A stretch of 64,000 nucleotides of DNA from Strongyloides papillosus (taxonomy: Eukaryota > Nematoda > Chromadorea > Rhabditida > Strongyloididae): NCBI GenBank assembly GCA_005656395.1, contig SRSI01000050.1, forward strand, positions 1,736,001 to 1,800,000. The letters run 5' to 3'. The notes below the pieces were generated by a model, which saw only the letters and a program-made list of their open reading frames with translations, was not told the origin of the DNA and did no database searches. Made by a program: the position numbers and the translations under genes. Below are positions 13,220 through 25,270 of the stretch, piece by piece. Position 1 is the stretch's first letter, and each line of letters opens with the position of its first letter.

Positions 13220-16200
13220 AATATAATAAAAAAATCAACAAAAAAATATAGCAATAAAATATTTGTCCCAAATTTTCTTATCAATTTTTTATGGTATTCT
13301 CCAGAATAATATAACTAAAATTAAGAGATAATTTAAAATAAAGTTATAACTGAAGGTAGCTATAAAATTATAGGTCCTCACATAGGCGGCCCTTCCACCT
13401 TCTGTGATTGGGGTTTTTGTTTACATAAAATAAAGTCATCTTTTGAAAACAATGAATATATATCTATGTTAACTGCTACTTTATACATTTGTACAATTAA
13501 GTGGTATTTTAAGGTTAAATTTAATTGAAATAAAAAGCATTTAAAACAATAATGATTTTAGATATTAGGAGTGAGAAACATTTAATCAAAATGTTGTACA
13601 AAATTAAGCTTATTGGTATATACTGAAAAAAGAGATGATTTTCATTTGTTTGAAGTAATATTATTATTACATATATTTAAAATATATATAAATAAAATGT
13701 GTATGTAAAGAAGAAAAAGGTAAATGAAAAATGCCAATGAAAAGCATGCTTTTTTAAATGGAAATTAAAAGTATATTTGTAATTGTAATATAGGTGGTTA
13801 ATTCACTATATTAAATTTCACATTCATCATAAACCCATATTGGATTTTTGAAACAACATTGTAAAATTATACACTAATCTAAGATTAATTGAATATTGTT
13901 TTAAATTGAAGGTAAATTAAAGTGTATAAGGTGAAATTAAGAGAAAATGATTGCATGATAAAATGTAATTATCAAAAAAAACAAATAAATAAAAGTTATT
14001 TTTTATCATTACAAGAGTATAATATAACACTATTAGAAAGTAAAAAAAATTGATGATATTAAGATTTCATACTCCTCCACCACCAATAAAATAAACATTT
14101 ATCATAAAAATAAGATATATAAAATATTTTAATAAAAGTGATAAGTAAAATATATTTTAAGTGATTACAGTATATATGATTAGATTTGATGAAAGTGTAT
14201 AATTTTGATTTGATTTATTAAAACAATACAGTGACACACATAACATTAACAATTTCTTTTATTTTTTTATTTTATATAATTTTAATTATAATGTTTTATT
14301 AATTCACATAGATATATTTGTATCAAAGTTAATAATTTGTAAGTGTCTACTATTCTTCTAACTAGATTAACAAGGTACTGTCAATTACTTTCATTTTAGC
14401 ATATCAGATTAACAATTATATTATAACAATATTTTTGTAAATATATATAAATTAGTATTAGATATATGTTGTTATTTGGAGGAGAGTTATAATAACTCTT
14501 TTTTTGCCTGTTTTCTTGAAAATTAAGAGATATACTTTATTTTTGTTGTTATCACACTTTAAAAGCATGAAATGTATGCACTTTAAAGAAGTTATCTTTT
14601 CATTGAATATTTTTTACTATAATACTAGCAGGTAAAATTCATTTTAAATTCGATATCCAATTACAATGTATGTTAATGTTATGTTGATTGGAGGATTAAG
14701 TTATGGTTATAAAAAACTTCTAATTAGTACATAGACAACAATGGAGTATTATGGTAAAAAGAATCCTTCTACTACTTCTATTATGTGATATTGGTAAATA
14801 AATAAACAAAAATTATATTATGATTTTTTCCCTTATTTTTTTTTCCGATAACAATTACATTTTAAAATGTAATGTCATTTATCTTAACATTTTATTATTA
14901 GCTCTCTTAACATTGTTAAAATGTTATTAGATTATTAGCAATGTCATTAAAATTAGTCATTAAAACTTTTTTATCATTTTTTATTTTACCTGACATATAA
15001 ATCATCTCTAAATAAAGTAACAAATAAATACATACATTAATTCTGGAGAAATAGGCCTATTCCGTAATTAGAGGAATATTAAATAAGTTAAAATTTATAG
15101 GTATACCAGAGTGACTATATCATGAAATAAATCATCACCTCAAAAGCAAATTATTTTTTCACCAATTCCTGTTTTAATAAAATTATCTATTTACTAGATA
15201 TTTAATTGAAAAAACTTTTCAAAAATACAAAAATATAATTAATCTGAAACAATTTAATATCAAATTTATTTTTAACAATAGAAAGATCTAATTCCTCAAA
15301 GATAATCATTCAAGGTTATTTATATTTAATAATTCTTAAGAATAACTTTATATTATATTTATCTACAAACTTTGTAATATCTTTATTTGTTGAGACTTGA
15401 AATATTAGATATACAATACGATAATTCTTTGGGATTAGAGTATTCTTCAATTGCCTCTGATCAAATGTATAGCTTGTTCGCACACTTTTTGTGGGTAGAA
15501 ACTTTTGATTGAAATAATTAAAGTTTAAAAAATTTAATCTAATTTTTCCGCGTTCTTTAATACCGTTGGAGGATTAATTTTTTAATTATGTAAAATATAG
15601 GAATATTAAAATTTAAAAAATTGTTTATTTCAAAGAATTATTAAAGTTTTAAAGAATTTTTTACGTTTAACATAAAATTTGATTGTATGTTTTTTGAACT
15701 TAATAAATTAAATGCCATAATGATAAAACCTTTTTTTTAAAAAATATTTTCCACTTGCCAACAATTAAAAATTGTACCTTTCATCTTTTGGTGCTTGGAA
15801 ACGAAAGTGTAAATGATAAAATGTACTATACTTTTGTTTTCCTCAAATAAAATGTCTTTAATAATTATGGAAAACATCATAAAGTTTTTGTGATAATATT
15901 ATTGAAAAATATCGTTAACATAGTCCTAAAGCTCCACATAACGAGGCAAACATCATGAAAAAGGAAGTTAAAAACACCATAAAAGCATACACTTTTCCAT
16001 GAGGAACCAATTTTCTTAATAATTTCCTACTGTTTAAGTGAATTATCCTTTGAACTTTTGATGAAGTTTTGAAAAAGAAGTCCATGATAAAAGATCAAAA
16101 ATGCTTTTAAATTAAATTACCAATAATTCATTATCTCCTTACACATAACATCCAAAACTAATACGATATTTTTGTAGATAAGTTTTATCAAAACAAACAA

Positions 16201-17278
16201 ACATCAAACTTTAAAGAAGTTTATCTCATTTTTACAATAACAGTTACATGATATTTCAATTCACTTACAACATACAAAATTAACCAAAAATAAATATTGA
16301 AAAAAATACAATTCATACAGTAGGGTAATTCAAAACAAAATTACAATAATATTTATCAAAAAAACTTTATTTTTAATGTGAGCAATATTTTGATAAATAA
16401 AATATGATACTTGTAAAAAAATTAATTTACTGTAATTTTATAAAAATCAAATACCACTTTATAGATAATATAAGCTTTCATATGATTTATTTAAAGGTGA
16501 AAAGAAGTTTTGATAAAGGTAAATTAAATTATAATTTATGTGTATGTGTAGTGGGATATTTAATTACAAATTTTTAATTTACTAAATAATCAACATTAGT
16601 ATACAACTTTTCATGAACCTGTTTTAGTTTTCCTGATAAAAGCATTCCTTTTTATTATATAGATAAGATTTCTCTCTTATAATAAAAAGAAAAGAGTGTT
16701 TAGTAAAGTTTAAAATTAATTTCTTAAATAAGTGTACTTTTAGTTTATCACTAAAAGTCTTATATCAATGTATTTGGAGATAAAATTTAAAAATGAATTT
16801 GATGAGAGAATAAAGAAAAAAATTGTTAGTGTTTCCTTTTGTTCTTTTAAAGGATGTATATTTATTTTTTTGATAATAAAATGACTGAAGAATATTCTTA
16901 AAAATTAACATTCCCTAATCAAGATATTGGAACATCAAACCACTATAAAAAAGTCACTTTCAATTTTATCCTTTATCCCAAACCAAAACAACATCCTATT
17001 AATCAAACCATCCCCTTAATTTTATCACAACATAAATTATCACCAATTATTGATTAATTACATCTAATAACTCTAATCTCCCTTCCTAATTACCATCTTT
17101 GGGGCGTGCAACAGGTATAATCACCACCAAACCAAACTTCTTCAAATAAACATCTCTCCACACAAAATATGATATTTTATAAAACGAAGACTGGAGAAGT
17201 AATATTATCATAAACAACTATTTAATATACCATTTTTTCACACCAAAACAACAACATCTATCTCTTATCACTTTTGGT
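13220..17278. other. 4-kb region between the ceh-2 and abtm-1 starts
   Basis: Divergent upstream region of a homeobox gene (minus strand) and abtm-1 (plus strand). No exon or RNA gene seen. A short GC-rich island at about 13378-13430, roughly 160 bp before the ceh-2 start, stands out from its surroundings and contains an inverted CCAAT and a TGTTTAC forkhead-like sequence. Near 17100, GGGGCGTG lies upstream of abtm-1. The long spacing, relative to the small gaps elsewhere, fits developmental regulatory DNA, but this is inference. Confidence 0.45.
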
Positions 17279-19662
17279 ATGTCTCAGATTTTGCGTAACA
17301 CTACCTGCCTAAGAAAATTATTGTACAAAAACCAGTCTTCTGTGTTTAGTGTATGTTTTTGTTTGTAGTATTGATTTAATTTTTATAAATTTTTTACATG
17401 TGATTTTTATTAATTGTTTTGTTCTTTATTGTTTTAGGTTAGGAATTTTTCAAGGAATGTTAGGATTTCTCCGATATTAAGGAATGTTGGGGGGTTGTTG
17501 AAGAAAAATGTATGGAAATGTGTATAATTTTTTGTTTTATTTTTTTAACGTTTTTTTGTAGAAGAATGCACTTTCGTTGATAACGAAAGCTAGTTTCCAT
17601 CCAGGAGCTAATAGTCTTGTACCGTTAGGAGTAAGTATTATTATCATTGTTAGTAAAATAAATGTAAACATTTTAAGAGTGTAGCGGGAGCGAAACCTCC
17701 AACAGGATGGGAGATTGTAAAACATTTACTGCGATATGTTTGGCCAAAAGGTAACTGGAATATAAAGGGGAGAGTTGTCGTGGCTATGTGTCTGTTGGTT
17801 GGAGCCAAACTACTCAACATTTATGTACCTTTCCTTTTGAGAGATATTATAAATAATTACAATGAAAAAGCTCCAGAAAATATGAAATTAAGTATAACTG
17901 AAGATGGTGTTAAAACTATCCTTACAACAGGAATTTGTTTAATTATTGCTTGTATGTTTTACCACATATTTTGTTTACATAAGAGAATATATATAAATAA
18001 TTACTAATATTTCTAGATGGTATTGCTAGATCTGGTAGTGGACTTTTCAACGAATTAAGAAATGCCGTATTTGCTCGTGTCTCCCAACACTCTGTTAGAA
18101 AGATAGCCCACAAAATATTCCTTCATCTCCATAACTTAGATTTACAATTCCATCTTAACAGACAAACTGGAGCTTTATCGAAGGCGATTGATCGTGGTAC
18201 TAGAGGAATGTCATTCGTTCTATCAGCATTGATTTTTAATGTCTTCCCAACAATAGTAGAAGTATCTTTAGTTTCAGCAATCCTGTACACCAAATGTGGT
18301 CCACAATTTGCCCAAATGACTTTAGCATGCCTCGGAACATATGCATTCACAACTTTAGCAATAACAAGATGGAGAACAAAATTCAGACACGAAATGAACC
18401 AAGCCGATAACGATGCTGGTAACAAAGCTGTAGATTCATTAATAAACTACGAAACAGTAAAATACTTTAACAACGAACAATTTGAAGCAAAAAGATACGA
18501 TCACTATTTAAAAAAATACCAGGACGCCTCACTAAAAACATCAACCTCCCTAGCTGCATTAAATTTCACCCAAAACGCCATATTCTCAACAGGTCTCGTT
18601 GGTGTTATGGTCCTTGCTGCCAGTCAAATCCAACAAGGAAACATGAATGTTGCCGATCTTGTCATGATTAATACTCTTTTCTTCCAACTTAGTGTACCAC
18701 TAAACTTTTTAGGTAGTGTTTACAGGGAAATTCGCCAGGGCCTCGTTGATATGAGTACCATGTTCTCACTTATGTCTTTGAAAGCAAATATTCAAGATTC
18801 TCCTAATGCCTTGCCTTTACAAATTGATAATAGTAATTCATCTGTTGTTATGAAGGATATTCACTTTGGTTACATACCTAATCAACCGATATTGAAGGGT
18901 TTGGATTTAGAGATTCCATCAGGGAAGAAGGTAGCTATTGTTGGTGGTAGTGGTTGTGGAAAATCAACAATTGTTAGGTTGTTGTATAGACTTTATGATT
19001 CTGATTCTGGAACGATAACATATAATGGACAATCAGGGAAGGATGTTACGATTAAAAGTTTGAGAGAAAGTATCTCGATAGTTCCACAGGATTGTGTGTT
19101 GTTCCATGATACAATATTTTATAATCTTAAATATGGTAATCCAAATGCTACTGATGAGGAGGTGTACGCCGCAGCAAGGATGGCTGATTTACATGATGCT
19201 GTCCTCCGTATGCCAAATGGATACCAAACAATGGTCGGTGAGAGGGGTCTTAAACTTTCCGGTGGTGAGAAACAACGTGTAGCTATAGCTAGAGCAATCC
19301 TTAAAAATTCAAATATTGTAGTTTATGATGAAGCAACAAGTAGTTTAGATGCCAAGACAGAAGAAAATATTATGAATAGTTTGAAGAAAGCCTTCAAAAA
19401 CAGGACATCATTATTCATTGCCCATCGCCTTGCGACAATCGTTGATGCTGATATAATATACGTACTTGAGGATGGTAAAGTCGTCGAGAAGGGTGATCAC
19501 CATACATTATTAAGTAACCCCAACTCGAAATACACTGAATTATGGAACTTCCAACATAAAAATCCAAATGCTTTACTGCCCAAGAAAAAGGTGGAGAATG
19601 ATGATTTGTTACTTGAATTGAATAATGATAAATGTTGTGGAAGTAGTAGTTGTAATAAGTAG
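17279..19662 (+). CDS. abtm-1: Mitochondrial ABC transporter ABCB7/Atm1 type
   Basis: Five exons: 17279-17350, 17438-17509 (or to 17521), 17562-17630, 17678-17951 and 18017-19662. They encode about 710-714 residues, close to ABCB7. The second exon has two possible donors in the same phase, 12 nt apart. The N-terminus is basic and Ser-rich, fitting a mitochondrial presequence. The half-transporter membrane domain includes [18 protein letters not shown] and ETVKYFNNE, both hallmark ABCB7/Atm1 segments. The nucleotide-binding domain has Walker [10 protein letters not shown] (about 472), Q-loop VPQD, signature LSGGEKQR (about 574), Walker B NIVVYDE and the switch His in FIAHRL. The protein ends with a Cys cluster ([10 protein letters not shown]). 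Family role: export from mitochondria of a glutathione/sulfur compound needed for cytosolic iron-sulfur cluster assembly, in the inner membrane. TMEM50 follows 232 bp downstream on the same strand. Confidence 0.95.
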
Positions 19663-19894
19663 AGATAGTTTTTTAGTTTTATAAAGTAATATTTTACAAA
19701 TGATTATTATAGATTATTTTTGTATTTACATATCTTTTATTCAATCAATGACATTATTTTTTGTTATACTTTTTGTTATTTATTAACATTTCAGTAGAGA
19801 GTTTTTTTTTAATTTATGGTGTTTTTGTCACTAATACAATATTTTGTTTAAACTACATTTTATAGGGTATTAATTTAGATACTTTTTCAGAAAA

Positions 19895-20453
19895 ATGGCT
19901 GGATGTTTAGATAATCTTCACTTCGATTTCAACCTCGATTTCGGAGAAAAAAGAAACACCGTAGCAAGTGTTATCTCAGGAGTCCTTTTCTTTACAGGAT
20001 GGTGGATTTACATAGATACAGCAGCCTACTATTCAAAAGAGGGTGCCTGGAGTCATTCATATATCATAATATCAATTGTAGCATCAGTTGCTATGTTTAT
20101 GTACGTTTACTGATGTGAGATGTTATTTTACATATGTCAATCAAATATCATAACAACTAATATATATTCTATTATTTTTTTATTTTAGGATAAATGCTAT
20201 ATCTAACCGTTATATAAGTGGTGAGGCATATGAGGAAGGAATTCTTGGAACTAAAGGTGCCCGTTTCTGGATATTTGTTGCTTTTGTCCTCTCATTTTCA
20301 TCTATAATTGCTTCGATATTGGTTATGTTTGGGGATTATGTACTTGTACAGGGTGATCATTCTGTATACCCGGGAGTTGCATTGTTTATGAATGTCTTCT
20401 TAATCTTTCTTGCATCTTTTGTATACAAATTTGGAAGATCTGAACCATATTAG
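19895..20453 (+). CDS. tmem50: TMEM50 family membrane protein
   Basis: Exon 1 is 19895-20100. An 88-bp intron (donor GTACGTTT, acceptor TATTTTAG) leads to exon 2, 20189-20453, with the Met codon split 2+1. The product is 156 residues, the usual TMEM50A/B length. It starts MAGCLDNLHFDF and has four hydrophobic segments. Family-typical pieces include FFTGWWIYIDTAA, MINAISNRYISG, GARFWIFVAF and VYKFGRSE near the C-terminus. A 3' splice-like site, ACTTTTTCAG, ends 4 nt before the ATG and suggests trans-splicing. TMEM50 proteins are small ER/Golgi membrane proteins of poorly defined function. Confidence 0.95.
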
Positions 20454-20821
20454 ATGGAGAATGTGTATAGATGAAGGAAATAAGTTTTTTTATTTTCATG
20501 CATAATTTTTTTTGTAAATTTTTTTTATTATTTAACACTTTTGTAATGTATAATGTAATTTTTATCATAAGAAAAGGATTCGAGACGTATAGAATAAAGT
20601 AATTTTTATGAGCACATATTTTTATTTTTAAAAAAGATGATATAAATTATAGGTAGATAAAATTTATCCATAAATTTCTTATTCTTCACTACAGTAAGAT
20701 GGCGTTAATAATTTTTTAACATTTACATATATAAATTTATCCTTCATTTCTGATTCACTTAATAATTTCTTTTTATCTTCAAAAAGATATTTGAAAAATT
20801 AATTAATTTTGTAAACAAATA
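20454..20821. other. Convergent 3' spacer, TMEM50 / lin-11
   Basis: A+T-rich spacer between the stop codons of two convergent genes. It should contain both 3' UTRs; no other feature is seen. Confidence 0.5.
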
Positions 20822-23800
20822 TTATTTATAAATTTGAATGTTACAATAGTCCACTGGGGAGATAAGAGATATGTACCCCATTGAATTTGATGGGGGTGTT
20901 AAAGGTTGTACGGATGGAACATCAACTTGTGATGACAATGTTGTCAATTGTGTCAATTGTGGCATGGATATGAGGTTCCCACTGACATGAGTAGATATCT
21001 CAGTCGGGTGTTGTTGGTTGACGTAATTATAATTGTTATGGAGCATAAGGTTATTTAGGTTGTTGTTAAAGACATTTCCAGATGCACATTCGAGGAGGGC
21101 TGGGTTGGGTAATATTGATGATTCTGATGCTCCTTGTGGGTAGACATCATTAAAGAATGGTGGTGTTGAGTGAGCAGAGGTTCCGTAGATAAATTGTTGA
21201 TTTGGGTGATGCTCTACATCACTCATCATGGATTCTGTAAGAAAAGAAAAAATTATTATTACTGTATATATCATTTTACAGGATGTTTATGTTTAAAAAA
21301 ATATTGTCAATTAAATATTACTCAATACAATTAATTATAAGTGTATACACTTGATACCTAAAATAATAAGAACTTTTTGACCATTAAAAACAGGTGAAAT
21401 CTTTTAATAGTCAAAAAGTCAAATCTTTTAATCGTCAAACGATTATCTGATAATAGTACAATTGAAAATAACTATCATCTTACGTAACACAACTACATTT
21501 GGCACCAATTGAAATGACATTATTATCCTTATTAAAGAAAATACTTAATTAAGGCAAAAATTAAGTATACTCATAAAATTACATATGGAAACAATCTTAC
21601 CGACTGGCATGAAGTCATGCGTAATGGTTGCATTATTTTCAGATGAATTAAAGGGCCTATTTCTTCTTGAATCTCTCCTTCCCCCAGTTAATCTCATCTG
21701 CTTTAATCTCCTTTCTTTAGATCTTCGATTTTGAAACCAAACCTAGAAAGATAAGAATAGAATTTTTTGTTTGTATTTGAGATTTATAGACTTTTTAAGA
21801 ACTTCCTTCCGTTGTAATTCAAGAATAAGTATATATTTTGATATATTATGATGTGTAGGTTTTTTTTATCAATTGATGACATTATATTTTATTAATTTAA
21901 TTACTCAAAAACTTCTTTATATAGTTCCCTATTAAAAGTTTAACATATTTATCAGATAATGAATGTATGCCTTTAAACTAATATAATTTCATGCATCATC
22001 ATCTTGAAATATCTTCAATACAAACTTCCTATTAATTTCCTATTGAAAATCTCTTAAATAAAGAAGTTTATCATCATCATATTACGGTAAATGATATGAA
22101 AAAGTAAAAGTTCGTCGTATAAAAATACTACTACTACTACATACTTGTCAACCATCTCTTCAAACTATCATCATCATTCTAATTCTCATCATCATCATCA
22201 TCTAATAAGTGAATCCCTTTTTGTGGTGAACATTATTATTATCATTATCATCTCTCATACCAATAACTAACTCTTTTTCTTTTTTATTCATTTTGGCTAG
22301 TATGAGGAGTCTGTTTAGGAAAGATAAAAGGGTGAAGCAATGGGGATGACAGAAAGAGATAATGAAATTGGCATCCTCTTCTGTATTCCCTGGAGAAGGC
22401 AGGTGAAGAGAAAACTATTCAAGTTGTTTATGGGGAAACTAATAAACAAACTAAAGACTTTTAAATCTAATCATCCCTCATTTAAATGGTTTGACTTAAC
22501 AGTTACATATTAAAGAATTTATGAAAGAGAAGATAAAATGTTTCTATCATACCGCTAATCTTGTTATTAAAATAATTGAATACTATACATGTAAACGTCT
22601 ATCTATATATTATATAATGACAGTAGTTATAATAGAAAATTACTACTCTTTATCATTATATAATACACATACTTAGAAGTTAAATTCATTCTCTCCTCAT
22701 AAATCCTCAAATACTTGGAGGTTCCTGTTGATTGAAGTGAAACTTAAATGGATCTACTTTTAATGGTCCTTCAAGATGATGTAAAGTATTTTTTTCAAAA
22801 AAAGATGTTTAAAGTTATATTATTGGTGCAGTAAATATTGGATTAAACTTTTTACCCAACAAAAGAGATCCTTCAAAATATAATTATATCATCATCCTCA
22901 TCATATAAACAAAATGAATTACCGTATGTCATTTTGATATAATAAGCACAAACTTATAAGTTTAACTTCAAAAAAAATTACCTGAATAACACGCATACTT
23001 AATCCAGTCTCTTGAGCTAGCTGTTCTCTGATATGTCTCGTCGGTTTTGGTGTTGCATTAAAAGCAGCCTTTAAAATTTCTAATTGTCTTGATTTTATTG
23101 TTGTCCTGGGACCTCTTCTCTTTGAAATTAAATCATTCTCATACTTAGAGTTGTCACCATCACCATTGGAACTTAAATGATCATTCTCGTTAACTTCATT
23201 AAAATTTGGTGTTCTCGATTCACCATCCTCCTCCATTATATAATCATCCTCCTCATCCTCAATTATTTCTTTCTCCTCACCTTCATGTCCTTCTGATCCA
23301 CTCTCAAATGTTTGCCCTTAAAAGAATATTAAAGTTAATAAAAATGTTATGTAGAAACACTATATATGCATATCTAACAAAATATTGATAATTTAACACA
23401 TTTTATTTTAAAAAAAGCTACCATCGTATAGGAACATTTGTCATGACATTTCAATAAAAAACTTTATGAATTACTTATTCTTTTCTTTTTTCATGTCCTA
23501 AAAATTTGTTTAGCTTCATTTTCTACAAATCTCAGTTTGACGGACAATTGACGGTAGTATAAATGTAGATGTATACATATATGCCAATAAAAGAAAGGAC
23601 ATCACTTGTTGTCAGGCATAGCATCTTTTCAAAACCATAAGATGGATTAGTTTCATGTTTAAGAAATTTTTTTTCCTCATGTTAAATAACTAAGAATTTT
23701 TATAAAGGACTATAACATATGTAGGAACGGTGCTTAGATTTTAAAAATGAAAATCAACTACTACAAAATGATGAATGAAGCTGTCAGAAGAATAAAAAAG

Positions 23801-24591
23801 TAAAAAGATTTTTTATTTGAAATCTTAGGATAATTTACTATTCCTATAAATTAAATGTTATGTTATAATGAATTAACAGTCCATTATACCATAAATTTAT
23901 TATATATCAAGATAATGCTATTTATTTTTTACAGAAAATATGTTTTAAAATGATAAAATATCTTATCGATATTGTTAGGAGAACATACCTTGTTGTATAA
24001 TTATATCTTTTTCACAAGCAAATGTCCCATCATCCAAACTACATATCTAAAAATAATTTAATAAAATTATTCGTTTGCCTTAGACATTAATTAATCAATC
24101 TAAAAATGATTAAATATTACTTTACCTTATCACCTGTATCGAAAAGTTTAAAACATTTGGAACATTTAAAACAACTGATATGAAATATTTTCCCTCTTAT
24201 CTTCCTTATCATCTCTGTTTTTTCAATTTGTTTTTTGCAATTACCACATTTATTACCTACTCTTCTTCAAAAAAAGAGAATTATGAAACAAAGGATGAAA
24301 GGATGCAAAAAAAAGCTTGGGTAAAAAAATTTTTATTACAAAATAAGCATCGAAGAGGATGGGATAATAAAAAGTTAAAACTTACTTGGAATAGTCTTTT
24401 TTACAAACTTGAACGCCATCAATTTTATAATACTTTTCTGTTAACTCCATCTTACAATCATGGCATTTTAAACATTTCTCATGCCAATAATAATTATCAC
24501 TCGTCAACATGTAGCGATCGTTTATTGGAGCTTTGCATGAGTAACATAAAGAACTTGAAGTTCCATTTATATTTTCAAGTAAGTGAGGCAT
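20822..24591 (-). CDS. lin-11: LIM-homeodomain transcription factor LIN-11 (LHX1/5)
   Basis: Six exons on the minus strand: 24386-24591, 24126-24264, 23989-24046, 22982-23316, 21601-21742 and 20822-21234. Phases are consistent and give about 430 residues. LIM1 spans about 16-66 ([18 protein letters not shown]). LIM2 spans about 75-129 ([18 protein letters not shown]). An acidic linker leads to the homeodomain at about 201-260, which begins [14 protein letters not shown] and contains [19 protein letters not shown] and [15 protein letters not shown]. This is the LIN-11/LHX1 type rather than MEC-3, judged by the [10 protein letters not shown] segment and the basic GGRRDSRR that follows. The C-terminal 136 residues are Asn/Ser/Pro-rich. 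C. elegans lin-11 controls vulval, uterine and neuronal fates; that role is inferred here. Introns 3 and 4 are unusually long. Confidence 0.95.
21743..23988 (-). other. Long lin-11 introns 3 (23317-23988) and 4 (21743-22981)
   Basis: Intron 4 is about 1.24 kb and intron 3 about 0.67 kb, against 40-120 bp for most introns in the window. Exon 4 (22982-23316) lies between them. Intron 4 holds a GC-richer island at about 22290-22430 and an ATC/CAT-rich run at about 22165-22205. No nested gene is visible. Intronic enhancers are plausible for a developmental regulator, but this is inference. Confidence 0.5.
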
Positions 24592-25270
24592 TTATGTAAA
24601 AATAAGTATATATATTTTACAATATATATAAATATATATAAAGAATTGTTTTTTATTAAAAATGTTTTAATGTAACGTTACCAAAGATATATATATAATA
24701 TATATTCATATATATAAAAATAGAAAGATGTAATGAAAATGTCTATTTTAAAAAATGATTAGAAATTTTAAATAATGGTATGTAAATTAACTTCAGGGAT
24801 GGCAGATAGCGGCGATCATCTGAAGGGTAGATATTTATGAGGGACTCAGGAAAACAGTTCTTTCTATACTAGCTTTACCACACAAAACTCCGCCTTTTTT
24901 CTCCTTTTATGCATATATATACATTTTACATGTAGATGCTTTTCATTTTTAAGGTTTGAGAAAAGGGAGATGAAAGAATAGTTTTTGAATGTTGAGAATT
25001 TAGAAAAATTTCATATATGATGGTGGAACTTTCATGTATCAACAAAATAATGAAAATTATTATATAAAAGTGTTTTGTATATAAAGATTAAATCATTTTT
25101 CAATATTTTACCGTTAACTCTCACAAACATCGTCACACACTATAAAAGAAAAAAACAAACTTAAACTACCTTATAGATTTTATTTTTATACATGTAAAAT
25201 AAATTTAAAAACATTATGTTAAAAATCTTTTTTATTTATATATCTTTTTTTAGATTTGTAACAGAGTTAA
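24592..25270. other. Upstream region of lin-11
   Basis: Spacer between the degenerin stop and the lin-11 start (both minus strand). A GC-richer block at about 24792-24900 contains an E-box (CATCTG) and stands out from its A+T-rich surroundings. TA-rich runs lie near 24610-24720. No gene seen; likely lin-11 promoter. Confidence 0.45.

Noticed and set aside
15440..15560. Possible U-snRNA-like patch with an Sm-like AATTTTTCC
   Set aside because: No matching snRNA core motifs or stem structure could be recognised upstream; the Sm-like string is common in A+T-rich DNA.
18123..18425. 100-codon minus-strand open frame in abtm-1
   Set aside because: Shadow of the conserved ABC transporter exon on the plus strand.
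24180..24599. 139-codon plus-strand open frame
   Set aside because: Antisense shadow of lin-11 exons 1 and 2, which encode clear LIM domains on the minus strand.
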